A DNA stretch of 64,000 bases from Crocinitomicaceae bacterium. Its GTDB lineage: Bacteria > Bacteroidota > Bacteroidia > Flavobacteriales_D > Sanyastnellaceae. Under the pieces are notes generated by a model. It saw only the letters and a program-made list of their open reading frames with translations. It made no database searches and was not told the DNA's origin. Of this stretch, positions 36,908 through 45,682 are shown in pieces. A program made the position numbers and the translations under genes. The first letter of the stretch is position 1; each line of letters opens with the position of its first letter. Where the stretch lies: assembly GCA_002722795.1 (NCBI GenBank), contig PBMY01000001.1:42544-106543 (forward strand). The letters run 5' to 3'.

Positions 36908-38236
36908 TTAAAAAGGGTGCGGGATTGAGATGAAACCGTATTCTTTTTTGATTTGGGCTACACCAAGGGCATTCCAGACAACAGTGCTAATTGATGTAGC
37001 ATATGCCGCGCCTAACAAGCCGAAAATAGGAATTAATGTTAGGTTGAGAATAATGTTTAAGATGCTTGCTATAATTATGATATTCCTAGCGATTTTTTCT
37101 TTCCCAGTCATATTTAACAAATACATCACTGGGCCACAAATAGCATTTATTACTGATCCGATAGCTAGGATGATAAGTGGGGCAACTCCAGTTGTAAATT
37201 CATCTCCAAAGAAATTCAGAAGAAATTTTGGGAAGAGTATTATTATTATGAAAATGGGGACGCTGATTAGTACGTTTAAGTAACCAATATTGCGGACAAT
37301 TTTTCTCAGACCTTTCATGTCTCCGTTTGCATTGAATGAGCTGAACATGGGTGCTGCAATTGAATTGATTGCGAATTGAGCAAAGGTTGTTAGAGCTGCG
37401 ATTTTGAATGCTAGCCTATAGATCCCCACTTCAGATTCCTCAAGATAGTATCCAATCATAAGGGTGTCAGTCCAATTCATCACCATGAACATAGATGTGC
37501 TGAGCAGCATTGGGAAAGCAACCGTTAGAAGAGTCTGTGGGAGAAAGGTGTTGGTTGTGGTTTGCGCTTCGCCTAAGTCCAAAATCTGCCTTGGCGCATA
37601 TACCCCCGCTGCAATAGACAAACCTACCACACCAATACCAAAACCCATTAGCGGCACTTGATTCGAATAAGGCAAATTGAATGCAAGGATCAGGATAGCA
37701 ATTGTGGCTATGAATACCACTGTCCCTCTCTGGTAGAATGAGTAGGACACCATTTTCTTCATCCCTCTGAACGCCTCTGTATTGAGGCCCATCCAAGTGG
37801 AAAACGGAACGATAAGGGCCGTGATTTGGAAACCATCTACAAGGGCTTCAGACTTGAAAAACTTAGCTAAATATTCAGCACCAAAAAACAGTCCTGTTGC
37901 GAATACAAGGCTAATAGGCATTGCAACGCTTAGAGCAATTTTATACACAGATCGAAGATGGTTAAATTGTCTTTTTTCAACGTACTCAGGTATGAATCGT
38001 ACCAAGGCGCCATCCAAACCAAGACGTCCTAATACAGACAAAATTGTCAGAATAGTCAAGCACAATTCAAACACACCAAATGTCTGCGCACCATAGTTTG
38101 TCGTAATCACATAAGCAAGAACATACCCGGCCAAAGCGCCTAAAACCCTAACGGCAAAAACAAGACCAGACCCTGTCAGTAGCTTGACAAAATCGGGATT
38201 TAAACCCTTTAGAAATTTTATTATTGAAGCTGACAT
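36908..38236 (-). CDS. Polysaccharide flippase (MOP superfamily, Wzx-like)
   Basis: This is a 442-residue inner-membrane protein with about 12 hydrophobic helices. It has the MOP-superfamily features GLVFAVRVLGALAGYVLAYVIT near the start, then LDGALVRFIPEYVEKRQF, WTDTLMIGYYLEESEVGIYRLAFKIA and CGPVMYLLNMTGKEKIAR. Such proteins flip lipid-linked oligosaccharides to the periplasm. Its neighbour is a sulfotransferase, so the cargo may be a sulfated glycan. No glycosyltransferases are in the window. It begins 7 bases after the sufE stop, so it may also be read from the suf operon. Confidence 0.85.
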   Translation of the reverse strand: MSASIIKFLKGLNPDFVKLLTGSGLVFAVRVLGALAGYVLAYVITTNYGAQTFGVFELCLTILTILSVLGRLGLDGALVRFIPEYVEKRQFNHLRSVYKIALSVAMPISLVFATGLFFGAEYLAKFFKSEALVDGFQITALIVPFSTWMGLNTEAFRGMKKMVSYSFYQRGTVVFIATIAILILAFNLPYSNQVPLMGFGIGVVGLSIAAGVYAPRQILDLGEAQTTTNTFLPQTLLTVAFPMLLSTSMFMVMNWTDTLMIGYYLEESEVGIYRLAFKIAALTTFAQFAINSIAAPMFSSFNANGDMKGLRKIVRNIGYLNVLISVPIFIIIILFPKFLLNFFGDEFTTGVAPLIILAIGSVINAICGPVMYLLNMTGKEKIARNIIIIASILNIILNLTLIPIFGLLGAAYATSISTVVWNALGVAQIKKEYGFISIPHPF

Positions 38237-38243
38237 GCCCTAG

Positions 38244-38675
38244 TTAACGAGCTGAATATGCTAATCCGTACATCTTCATCTGTTTTACCATGGAAAGAAG
38301 TCCGTTTGAGCGCGTTGGACTTAGATGAGCGTTAAGTCCTATTGCCTCTAAAAAGTGTAAGTCAGCTGATGCGATTTCCCTTGGTTTAGCATCGCTAAGT
38401 ACTCTTATCATTAGTGCAACTAATCCTTTTGTAATGATGGCATCTGAGTCTGCAAAGAAAATTATATTGCCCTCATCGTTTAGAGATGCGGTAAGCCAAA
38501 CCCTACTTTGACATCCTTTTATGAGATTGTCGTCAATCTTGTCAGCTTCAGCAATTGGATCTAGTTCCTTGCCAAGCTCAATAATGTGCTCGTATTTCTC
38601 CATCCAATCTGGAAACATATCGAACTCTTCTATGATTTGGCCTTGTCTGAGCTCTAAGCTATTATTGGCATGCAT
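38244..38675 (-). CDS. sufE: Cysteine desulfuration protein SufE
   Basis: SufE accepts sulfane sulfur from SufS and hands it to SufB. The 143-residue protein has the acceptor cysteine C55 in LIKGCQSRVWL and the family helix EEFDMFPDWMEKYEHIIELG. It is the last gene of the suf operon, 12 bases after sufS. A -7-like box TATCTTTA fills most of that gap, four bases before the ATG, so it may also be transcribed separately. Confidence 0.95.
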   Translation of the reverse strand: MHANNSLELRQGQIIEEFDMFPDWMEKYEHIIELGKELDPIAEADKIDDNLIKGCQSRVWLTASLNDEGNIIFFADSDAIITKGLVALMIRVLSDAKPREIASADLHFLEAIGLNAHLSPTRSNGLLSMVKQMKMYGLAYSAR

Positions 38676-38679
38676 GGTA

Positions 38680-38687
38680 TAAAGATA
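38680..38687 (-). promoter_or_regulatory. Possible internal -7 box TATCTTTA before sufE
   Basis: It matches TAnnTTTG except for the last base. TACC separates it from the sufE ATG. The whole sufS-sufE gap is only 12 bases, almost all of it box and spacer. Confidence 0.45.
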
Positions 38688-39929
38688 TTATCTGAGCATC
38701 TTAACTGCTCTTTCAACTCCTGCTACCAAAGCATCAACCTCGCTGAATGTTGAATAGGCTGCAAAAGAGGCGCGAACTGTACCTGGTATTCCAAGCTTAG
38801 TCATGATTGGCTCTGTGCAATGATGACCTGTTCTAACAGCTATGCCCAATTGGTCTAAAAGAGTGCCGATATCAGAAGGATGAATTCCATCAACTAAAAA
38901 TGAAATCACACTAGCCTTTGATTTGGCTGTACCTATTAGACGCAATCCTTCAATTTGTAAAAGCTTCGATGAAGCATACTCGAGTAGAGAGTTTTCATGA
39001 GCTGCAATGTTATCTAATCCCAAAGAATTAATCCAATCTATTGCAGCGCCATATCCAACAACTCCACTTAGGTTAGGAGTGCCTGCTTCGAACTTGTATG
39101 GTGGCACATTGAATGTTGTTTGTTTTTCGAAACTAACTGATTCAATCATTTCTCCACCACCTCTACATGGTGGCATTTGGCATAACAATTCGTGTTTTCC
39201 ATAAAGGAAGCCAACACCGGACGGGCCATACATTTTGTGTGCAGATCCTGCATAAAAATCACAATCTATTACTTGAACATCTATAGTTTTATGAGGAGCT
39301 GCTTGTGCGCCGTCTATTAAAACTAATGCACCAACTTGGTGAGCTTGTTTTGTGATGTTCTTGACATCATTGATTGTGCCTAATGTGTTTGAGACGTGAG
39401 AAACACAAACTATTTTTGGACTTAACGCTAGCTTTTCCTTCAAGCTATTTTCACATAGTTCGCCGTTTTCTTTTATCTCTACTACCTCTATAGCAAAGCC
39501 TTTTTCCTGAGCTAGAATTTGCCAGGGAACAATGTTACTATGATGCTCAAGGCGAGTTAATACTATAGTATCGCTCTTTTTCAAATTTGCTCTACCCCAT
39601 GTCCCAGCAACTAAGTTGATTGAGTCAGTAGTCCCTGACGTGAAAATTATTTCCTCACGCTTTGAGGCGTTGATATGATTTTTAAGTTTAGCCCTAACAC
39701 CCTCGTATGCTTCTGTTGCTTTTGTTGCAAGAGTGTGTACGCCTCTGTGAATATTGCTGTGGAAATGAGCTTCGTATTCTCTTTGAGCTTCAATAACTGC
39801 TCTTGGCTTTTGTGCCGAAGCAGCACTATCCAAATAAACTAAGGGGTGGCCATTAACCTCTTTGTCAAGAATGGGAAATTCCTTTCTCAACACATCAACG
39901 TCGTATGGAGAGTCTTGTTTCATGCCCAA
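38688..39929 (-). CDS. sufS: Cysteine desulfurase SufS
   Basis: SufS takes sulfur from L-cysteine for Fe-S cluster assembly. It is a 413-residue group II PLP enzyme. The Schiff-base lysine is K232 (AGSAHKMYGPSG) and the persulfide cysteine is C371 (TGHHCTEPIM). The cofactor-stacking histidine lies in RLEHHSNIVPW. It overlaps sufD by 10 bases within the suf operon. Confidence 0.97.
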   Translation of the reverse strand: MGMKQDSPYDVDVLRKEFPILDKEVNGHPLVYLDSAASAQKPRAVIEAQREYEAHFHSNIHRGVHTLATKATEAYEGVRAKLKNHINASKREEIIFTSGTTDSINLVAGTWGRANLKKSDTIVLTRLEHHSNIVPWQILAQEKGFAIEVVEIKENGELCENSLKEKLALSPKIVCVSHVSNTLGTINDVKNITKQAHQVGALVLIDGAQAAPHKTIDVQVIDCDFYAGSAHKMYGPSGVGFLYGKHELLCQMPPCRGGGEMIESVSFEKQTTFNVPPYKFEAGTPNLSGVVGYGAAIDWINSLGLDNIAAHENSLLEYASSKLLQIEGLRLIGTAKSKASVISFLVDGIHPSDIGTLLDQLGIAVRTGHHCTEPIMTKLGIPGTVRASFAAYSTFSEVDALVAGVERAVKMLR

Positions 39930-41167
39930 CGGTGTCTTTCAGAGTAAAGTCTCATAACTTCATTTTTAACCTCTTCCCTATCAACAGCTGCAATCACATC
40001 GCCAACATAAGCTTGTACTAATAAAGCCTTTGCCTCGTCTATTCCTATACCACGAGACTTTAAGTAGAAAAGCGCCTCCGTATCAAACTGACCCACAGTA
40101 CATCCGTGAGAGCATTTTACATCATCAGCATAAATCTCTAATTCAGGTTTTGCATTAATCGTTGCTCCCTTAGAAGCTACAATATTTGAATTCTGCTGGA
40201 AAGCGTTTGTTTGTTGTGAGTCTTTTCGAACGAATACTTTTCCGTTAAATACTCCTGTCGAATTGTCGTACATAATGCCTCTGTACAATTCTGAAGAAGT
40301 CCCGTTTGGATATGCGTGATCCATCGTTGTGTGGTTGTCCACATGCTCTTTTCCACTTGGCATGTAGGTGCCATTGAAGACAGAATCCGTCCCGGGACCC
40401 TGAGCTACAATTTCCAATTCGTTTCTAACCCAATGACCCTTTACTGTAAAGGTGTTAATCTTCATTTTGCTATCTCGTTCTTGGCATATGTGCTCATACG
40501 AAAATTTGAAAATTTCTCCACCCTCATTGCATACTTTGTCAATCACCAAGTATGCATTTGGAGCTATGTGCGCCTCGAGTATGCCGTTGCACATCCCTGA
40601 TGATTTATCAGTTGCACTAGACCAAACCACAACCTCAGCTTTTGCTCCTTCTTCCAACTTTATAAAATGTCTTGGGAATGATGCGATATTCTCTCCGTCA
40701 GTCAAGTGATGAACAACTATGGGTCTATCTAGCGCTTTGTTTTTACCCACTTTTAAAAATAACCCGTTCTGGTGATAAGAGGCATTAATAGCCCCTATCC
40801 ATTCAGACTTATGGTATTCATTTTCAAACCTTGCTTCTACATCTCCAAGAGGTGCGCAAACCACATCGTCATCTATTGGAAGATCGCTTAATGATGCAAC
40901 GTATGACCCGTTTCTAAACACAATTCTATATGAGTCTAAAAATGGAATTGGATTTGGTAATATTTCCTCAGGCCAAACCACACCTTCCCCCGAACAAGTC
41001 ATCAGCGAGGAATTCACGAGTTTGGATATGGGCGAGTACTTCCACCTTTCCGATTTTCTTGTAGGCACAGGAAGATCAGCCATATATTGATGCCCTTGTG
41101 ATCGCAACTCGTGGGAATTACTCGGAGCTTGAAAGTTTGATATAAAGCTTTCCTTAGATCCAGTCAT
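39920..41167 (-). CDS. sufD: Fe-S cluster assembly protein SufD
   Basis: SufD forms the SufBC2D scaffold with SufB and SufC. The protein (415 residues from the ATG at 41167) has the beta-helix core with the C-terminal signature KCSHGCTVGQFDTEALFYLKSRGI. Also present are RSERWKYSP near the start and NQIV-type repeats (QQTNAFQQNSNIVAS). A TTG at 41188 extends the frame by 7 codons, but the ATG is preferred. It overlaps sufC by 14 bases and sufS by 10. Confidence 0.95.
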   Translation of the reverse strand: MTGSKESFISNFQAPSNSHELRSQGHQYMADLPVPTRKSERWKYSPISKLVNSSLMTCSGEGVVWPEEILPNPIPFLDSYRIVFRNGSYVASLSDLPIDDDVVCAPLGDVEARFENEYHKSEWIGAINASYHQNGLFLKVGKNKALDRPIVVHHLTDGENIASFPRHFIKLEEGAKAEVVVWSSATDKSSGMCNGILEAHIAPNAYLVIDKVCNEGGEIFKFSYEHICQERDSKMKINTFTVKGHWVRNELEIVAQGPGTDSVFNGTYMPSGKEHVDNHTTMDHAYPNGTSSELYRGIMYDNSTGVFNGKVFVRKDSQQTNAFQQNSNIVASKGATINAKPELEIYADDVKCSHGCTVGQFDTEALFYLKSRGIGIDEAKALLVQAYVGDVIAAVDREEVKNEVMRLYSERHRWA

Positions 41168-41888
41168 ATCCCTTTTCTTCGAGTTCAAGAGCTAGTTCTT
41201 TGCCCCCACTTTTCACGATTTTACCCTCTGATAAAACGTGTACAAAATCTGGCACAATATGGTCAAGCAGTCTCTGATAGTGAGTGATAACCATAAAACT
41301 TCTGTCTGAATTTCTCATTGCGTTTACACCCTGTGAAACAACTCTTAATGCGTCAATATCTAAGCCTGAATCCGTTTCGTCTAGGACTGCGAGTTTGGGC
41401 TCCAACATAGCCATCTGGAAAATCTCATTCCTCTTCTTTTCTCCCCCAGAAAAACCTTCGTTTACAGACCTGTCCCTCAGACGGCCGTCGAGTTCCACTA
41501 ATGATGCACATTCTTTGACCTTTTGCAAGAAGTCATTGCCTTTAATGGGGTCAAGACCTGCGTGCGCGCGCTTTCCATTTATAGCAGCCTTCATGAAATT
41601 CATGTTGCTCACTCCTGGAATTTCAACTGGGTATTGGAATGCGAGAAATAGCCCCTCGCGTGCCCTGTCGCTAGCGTCCATGTCTAACAGGTCGACACCG
41701 TCGAAATCGACGGAACCATCTGTAACTTCATAATCCTCCCTTCCAGATAGAACTGAAGCGAGAGTAGATTTGCCCGAACCGTTTGGCCCCATAATTGCAT
41801 GAACCTCCCCCGGTCCAACTTCTAAATCTAGTCCATTGAGAATTTTAGTGTCCCCAACTTGAGCGTGTAAATTTTTAATCTTTAGCAT
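41154..41888 (-). CDS. sufC: Fe-S cluster assembly ATPase SufC
   Basis: SufC is the ABC-type ATPase of the SufBCD scaffold. The 244-residue protein has Walker A GPNGSGKST (34-42), the Q-loop FQYPVEIPGV, the signature FSGGE (146-150) and Walker B LAVLDE (166-171) with DSGLD. It shares one base with the sufB stop and overlaps sufD by 14 bases, giving tight translational coupling. Confidence 0.98.
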   Translation of the reverse strand: MLKIKNLHAQVGDTKILNGLDLEVGPGEVHAIMGPNGSGKSTLASVLSGREDYEVTDGSVDFDGVDLLDMDASDRAREGLFLAFQYPVEIPGVSNMNFMKAAINGKRAHAGLDPIKGNDFLQKVKECASLVELDGRLRDRSVNEGFSGGEKKRNEIFQMAMLEPKLAVLDETDSGLDIDALRVVSQGVNAMRNSDRSFMVITHYQRLLDHIVPDFVHVLSEGKIVKSGGKELALELEEKGYDWI

Positions 41889-43345
41889 TATCCTACGGAT
41901 CCTTCTAATGAAATTGTCAAAAGTTTTTGAGCTTCTACTGCAAACTCCATTGGAAGTTTGTTCAATACTTCTTTCGCGTAGCCCTTTACGATAAGTCCAA
42001 TTGCCTCCTCTTCGTCAATACCTCTTTGTTGGCAATAGAAGATTTGATCTTCACCAATTTTTGAAGTTGTAGCCTCGTGCTCGATTTTGGCAGTTGGATT
42101 GCTTGCTTCAATGTATGGAAATGTGTGTGCTCCGCAATTGCTTGACATAAGAAGTGAGTCACATACAGAGAAATTTCTTGCGTTAGTTGCTCCAGGGTGA
42201 ATCTTTACAAGACCCCTATAACTGTTTTGAGAATTACCGGCTGAAATTCCTTTAGAAATAATCGTTGACCTTGAACGTTTTCCCAAATGAATCATCTTAG
42301 TTCCGGTATCTGCCTGCTGCATGTTGTTTGTCACTGCAACACTAAAAAATTCACCTATACTGTCGTCCCCCTTAAGGATGCAGCTAGGATATTTCCATGT
42401 TACTGCTGAGCCTGTCTCTACTTGGGTCCAACTGATTTTAGAACGATGGTGACAAATGCCTCGTTTTGTTACAAAGTTGTATACCCCACCCATTCCATTT
42501 TCGTCACCTGGGTACCAGTTTTGAACTGTGCTGTATTTCACCTCAGCGTCATCTAAGCTCACGATTTCTACTACTGCAGCGTGGAGTTGATTTTCGTCTC
42601 GTTGGGGTGCTGTACAGCCCTCGAGGTAGCTTACGTAACTTCCTTCATCAGCAATTAAAAGAGTTCTTTCAAACTGACCAGTTCCCGCTTCATTAATTCT
42701 GAAGTAGGTACTGAGTTCCATGGGGCATCTAACTCCTTTGGGGATATAGCAAAAAGAACCATCAGTGAATACTGCTGAATTCAATGCTGCATAATAATTA
42801 TCTTTTTGTGGTACTACTGTGCCGATATATTTTTTTACTAGCTCAGGGTGCTCTTGAACCGCCTCGCTCAAAGAACAAAATATCACTCCTAGATCACCAA
42901 GTTTTTCTTTAAACGAAGTTGCAACGCTCACGCTGTCCATCACGAAATCGACTGCAACACCGCTCAACCTTTTTTGTTCTTCAAGACTGATTCCAAGCTT
43001 CTCCATAGTTTTTCTCAACTCAGGATCAACCTCGTCTAATGACTTTAGTTCCTTTTTCTTCTTCGGGGCAGAGTAATAACTAATCGCTTGAAGGTCTGGT
43101 TTGGGATATTGCAAATGAGCCCATTTTGGTTCTGCCATTTTAGACCAAACCTTAAATGCCTGGAGTCTCCACTCCAACATCCATTCTGGTTCGTTTTTTT
43201 TCGCGCTAATCTCTCTAATTACGTCTTCATTCAGTCCAGGCGCAATTGTATCGGATTCAATATCAGTTGTAAATCCAAACTCGTAACTCTTTCCGGTTAC
43301 CTCATTGAGTAGCTTATCTTCTTCTGTTTGGCCCATCTGAATCAT
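41888..43345 (-). CDS. sufB: Fe-S cluster assembly protein SufB
   Basis: SufB is the scaffold subunit on which the cluster is built. The protein has about 485 residues from the ATG at 43345; 43336 is an alternative. It carries [58 protein letters not shown] and the C-terminal block [22 protein letters not shown]. The frame is open further upstream to 43435 inside sufA, but the family start and the sufA stop at 43350 support the shorter form. It lies 4 bases after sufA and is followed directly by sufC. Confidence 0.96.
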   Translation of the reverse strand: MIQMGQTEEDKLLNEVTGKSYEFGFTTDIESDTIAPGLNEDVIREISAKKNEPEWMLEWRLQAFKVWSKMAEPKWAHLQYPKPDLQAISYYSAPKKKKELKSLDEVDPELRKTMEKLGISLEEQKRLSGVAVDFVMDSVSVATSFKEKLGDLGVIFCSLSEAVQEHPELVKKYIGTVVPQKDNYYAALNSAVFTDGSFCYIPKGVRCPMELSTYFRINEAGTGQFERTLLIADEGSYVSYLEGCTAPQRDENQLHAAVVEIVSLDDAEVKYSTVQNWYPGDENGMGGVYNFVTKRGICHHRSKISWTQVETGSAVTWKYPSCILKGDDSIGEFFSVAVTNNMQQADTGTKMIHLGKRSRSTIISKGISAGNSQNSYRGLVKIHPGATNARNFSVCDSLLMSSNCGAHTFPYIEASNPTAKIEHEATTSKIGEDQIFYCQQRGIDEEEAIGLIVKGYAKEVLNKLPMEFAVEAQKLLTISLEGSVG

Positions 43346-43349
43346 TCTA

Positions 43350-43676
43350 TCAAAGAGAAAAACTCTCTCCGCATCCACAAGTTCTGTTTGCATTTGGGTT
43401 GTAAAATTCAAACCCCTTACCATTAAGCCCCCCACTATATCTCAGCTCTGTCCCCACTAAATACAGGAAACTTTTTTTGTCTACCACTATCGTAATGCCT
43501 TTATCCTCAAAGCTTTGGTCTCCTTCCTTCTGCTCTGTGTCAAAATCCATTTCATACATCAGTCCACTACAACCCCCGCCTTTTACACCTACACGTAAAA
43601 AGCTGTTTTCAGGCATACCCTCGTCATTTAAGAGTTTGCGCACCTGAGTTGCTGCCGATTCGCTTACTGTAATCAT
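43350..43676 (-). CDS. sufA: Fe-S assembly carrier SufA (HesB/IscA family)
   Basis: This A-type carrier receives nascent clusters. The 108-residue protein has the three ligand cysteines C36 (GGGCSG), C100 and C102 (CGCG). The frame extends to 43727, but I start at the ATG at 43676. There the sequence [16 protein letters not shown] matches the family, and a perfect -7 box lies four bases upstream. It is the first gene of sufABCDSE. A PerR/Fur-like palindrome lies 38-60 bases upstream of the start. Confidence 0.95.
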   Translation of the reverse strand: MITVSESAATQVRKLLNDEGMPENSFLRVGVKGGGCSGLMYEMDFDTEQKEGDQSFEDKGITIVVDKKSFLYLVGTELRYSGGLNGKGFEFYNPNANRTCGCGESFSL

Positions 43677-43680
43677 AGTG

Positions 43681-43688
43681 CAAAAATA
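43681..43688 (-). promoter_or_regulatory. -7 box TATTTTTG of the suf operon
   Basis: A perfect TAnnTTTG match; CACT separates it from the sufA ATG at 43676. It predicts a leaderless operon mRNA and fixes the sufA start. Confidence 0.75.
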
Positions 43689-43713
43689 CCATAAAAAGGG
43701 GATGTTACGCCTT

Positions 43714-43736
43714 TTATTTATAATCATTATAAATAA
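43714..43736. promoter_or_regulatory. Perfect 23-base palindrome with PerR/Fur-type core
   Basis: Bases 43714-43736 form a perfect palindrome with two 11-base arms around a central C at 43725. The inner 15 bases, TTATAATCATTATAA, are identical to the PerR box consensus (TTATAATnATTATAA). They differ by one base per arm from the Fur 7-1-7 box (TGATAATnATTATCA). The site is centred about 49 bases before the suf start point and about 68 before the ftsX ATG. Its place just upstream of the suf core promoter fits control of Fe-S assembly by iron or peroxide through a Fur-family protein. No regulator gene is in the window. Confidence 0.7.
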
Positions 43737-43780
43737 CTTTTTCTTTAGTGTTGACGTTCAGATATAAACGATTCAAATTG

Positions 43781-43788
43781 CATCTTTG
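43781..43788 (+). promoter_or_regulatory. -7 box CATCTTTG of ftsX
   Basis: One mismatch from TAnnTTTG; AAAC separates it from the ATG at 43793, the same four-base spacing seen at other leaderless genes. Confidence 0.6.
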
Positions 43789-43792
43789 AAAC

Positions 43793-44653
43793 ATGGATAA
43801 AATGCCCGCCTCACAAGCAACAACAACTTTTACAACTATAGTTGGGATGACGCTGACATTAGTGCTTGTAGGGCTTTTGGCTGTTGTCGCAATATTGGGG
43901 TATAGATGGGAGGAGCAACTACGTCAAGAGGTAAGAATTCAGGTTTACTTTCAAAGGGATTTAGACGAAACAGTGTTACGGTCTGCATTAGCTGCTGTTG
44001 AGACTGACCAAGCCGTTGAAGAAGCAAGATATTTAGACCCCAAAGTAGAAGCTGAAAAACTTGAAGAAACAATTGGGGAAGATTTTATTGATTTCCTAGG
44101 ATATGTGCCTTTGCCTCCAGCAATGGATGTAAAAGTTCGAAGTGAATGGGGAACTTCTGAAAAACTACCTCATTTAGCAAAAAGGTTAAATGATTTAGAC
44201 GGAGTGAGTGAAGTCGTTTGGCAGAATCATCTTCTCGCTAAAATTGAAACCACAATTAGCCGTCTTTTGTACCCATTAATAGGCCTTTCAGCAGTTTGTT
44301 TCTTTATCGCTCTTGCTCTCATGAACAATACTGTTAGATTAACCGTCTTTGCTCGTAGATTCTTAATCCGAAACATGCAATTAGTCGGTGCTACACCTAG
44401 TTTTATAAGAAGACCATTTATTAAGCAGGGTGTTCTTTTAGGAATAACATCAGGATTTTTGTCTCTAGCAATAATTATGTCAGGTTTAACTCTGCTAAAA
44501 TCTTATTCACCCGACGCTTCCATCTCTTTAACTATTGAATTCATTGGAATTATGGGCGTTGGACTTACGCTTGTTGGTGGGCTTTTAGGAATTCTATCAA
44601 CAACTCTAGCTGTAAACAGATATTTAAGACTTGATTTAGGTAGGCTGCATTAA
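43793..44653 (+). CDS. ftsX: Cell division permease-like protein FtsX
   Basis: FtsX with FtsE forms an ABC-like complex that activates peptidoglycan hydrolases at the septum. The 286-residue protein has an N-terminal helix (TTIVGMTLTLVLVGLLAVV), a periplasmic domain (about 45-155, QVYFQRDLDE, GYVPLPPAMDVKV) and three C-terminal helices. The FtsX motif RLTVFARRFLIRNMQLVGATPSFIRRPFIKQG lies between them. ftsE is not adjacent. DUF3098 and uppP follow in the usual Bacteroidota order. Confidence 0.93.
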   Translation: MDKMPASQATTTFTTIVGMTLTLVLVGLLAVVAILGYRWEEQLRQEVRIQVYFQRDLDETVLRSALAAVETDQAVEEARYLDPKVEAEKLEETIGEDFIDFLGYVPLPPAMDVKVRSEWGTSEKLPHLAKRLNDLDGVSEVVWQNHLLAKIETTISRLLYPLIGLSAVCFFIALALMNNTVRLTVFARRFLIRNMQLVGATPSFIRRPFIKQGVLLGITSGFLSLAIIMSGLTLLKSYSPDASISLTIEFIGIMGVGLTLVGGLLGILSTTLAVNRYLRLDLGRLH

Positions 44654-44667
44654 TTTAATTTCACATT

Positions 44668-44892
44668 ATGAGCAAACAAAATTTCGCTTTCACTAAAGAA
44701 AACTACGTCTGGTTAGGTGTGGGGATTGTGCTTCTTGTTATTGGATATCTACTAATGAGTGGCGGAGGTTCTGATAACCCAAACGAATTCCACGCTGACC
44801 AACTCTTCAGTGCTCGCAGAATTACCCTGGCGCCTATAACCGTAGTTGCTGGTTATGGGACGATTCTATATGCAATTCTAAAAAAGCCGTGA
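44668..44892 (+). CDS. DUF3098 family membrane protein
   Basis: This 74-residue protein has two hydrophobic helices (WLGVGIVLLVIGYLLMSGG and ITLAPITVVAGYGTILYAIL) around a short polar hairpin with NEFHADQLFSARR. It matches DUF3098, a Bacteroidota family usually found between ftsX and uppP, as here. Its role is unknown; the context suggests cell-wall or division work. It overlaps uppP by 4 bases (GTGA). Confidence 0.88.
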   Translation: MSKQNFAFTKENYVWLGVGIVLLVIGYLLMSGGGSDNPNEFHADQLFSARRITLAPITVVAGYGTILYAILKKP

Positions 44893-45677
44893 TCGAGGAA
44901 ATACTATCCTATTTGATTTTGGGCCTCATTCAAGGTCTCACAGAATTCCTTCCCGTTTCTAGCTCTGGTCATCTTACCCTATGTTCTGAGTTGTTGGGTA
45001 TTAAAAGCGATGACATCACATTTAAAGTGCTAGTACACTTTGCTACTGCACTTAGCACAATCATTGTGTTTAGAGAGGACATCATGAATCTTATCTCAAG
45101 TTTTTTCAAAAGAGATAATAGCAGTAATTCTGCAAGAAATTATATCGGCCTGCTAGCTCTTAGTGCTATTCCAGCTGCATTTGTAGGTTTTACTATGAAG
45201 GGCCAAATAGAAGCCCTAGACAATCCTCAATTTGTTGGATATATGCTTATCGTTACTGCCTTAATTCTCGCAGTATCGCAAAAGTTGAATGCTTCACAAG
45301 AGAAGGGTGTTAATGGTAGTCGATCAATTTTAATCGGACTTGCTCAAGCACTAGCTGTTCTCCCTGGGATAAGCCGTTCAGGCAGCACTATTGGAACTGC
45401 GTTGTTGCTCGGTGTTTCTAGAGAAGAAGCTGCTCGGTTTAGCTTTTTAATGGCAATGCCTGTTATTATAGGAGCTACCCTTCTTGAAACAAAGGAATTA
45501 TTAGAAGTTGGAGCTACTACTTCAGGACCTTTGATGGGTTATGTTGTTGGAGTTATCGCAGCATTCGTTTCAGGCCTAATCGCTTGTAAACTAATGATTC
45601 GCCTTGTAAAAGACACTAACCTATTGTGGTTTGCCGTTTATTGTGCTGTAGTTGGCTTGATTGCCATTATAATTTGA
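44889..45677 (+). CDS. uppP: Undecaprenyl-diphosphatase
   Basis: UppP (BacA) recycles undecaprenyl diphosphate to the monophosphate carrier used for peptidoglycan and surface glycan synthesis. The 262-residue membrane protein has both active-site blocks: QGLTEFLPVSSSGHL (15-29) and PGISRSGSTIGTALLLGVSREEAARFSFL. It starts with GTG in a 4-base overlap with the DUF3098 stop. The lipoprotein gene after it begins 5 bases downstream. Confidence 0.96.
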   Translation: MIEEILSYLILGLIQGLTEFLPVSSSGHLTLCSELLGIKSDDITFKVLVHFATALSTIIVFREDIMNLISSFFKRDNSSNSARNYIGLLALSAIPAAFVGFTMKGQIEALDNPQFVGYMLIVTALILAVSQKLNASQEKGVNGSRSILIGLAQALAVLPGISRSGSTIGTALLLGVSREEAARFSFLMAMPVIIGATLLETKELLEVGATTSGPLMGYVVGVIAAFVSGLIACKLMIRLVKDTNLLWFAVYCAVVGLIAIII

Positions 45678-45682
45678 CCAAC

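Noticed and set aside
35965..38236. Sulfotransferase-flippase region considered as a mobile island
   Set aside because: I see no integrase, transposase, tRNA target or direct repeats at its borders; only a possible accessory module is supported.
41284..41733. 149-codon plus-strand ORF opposite sufC
   Set aside because: It lies wholly antisense to sufC, whose ABC motifs are unmistakable; the ORF has no recognisable domain.
43677..43727. Longer sufA frame starting at 43727
   Set aside because: The extension contains the suf -7 box and half of the palindrome, and family members start at MITVS-like residues.
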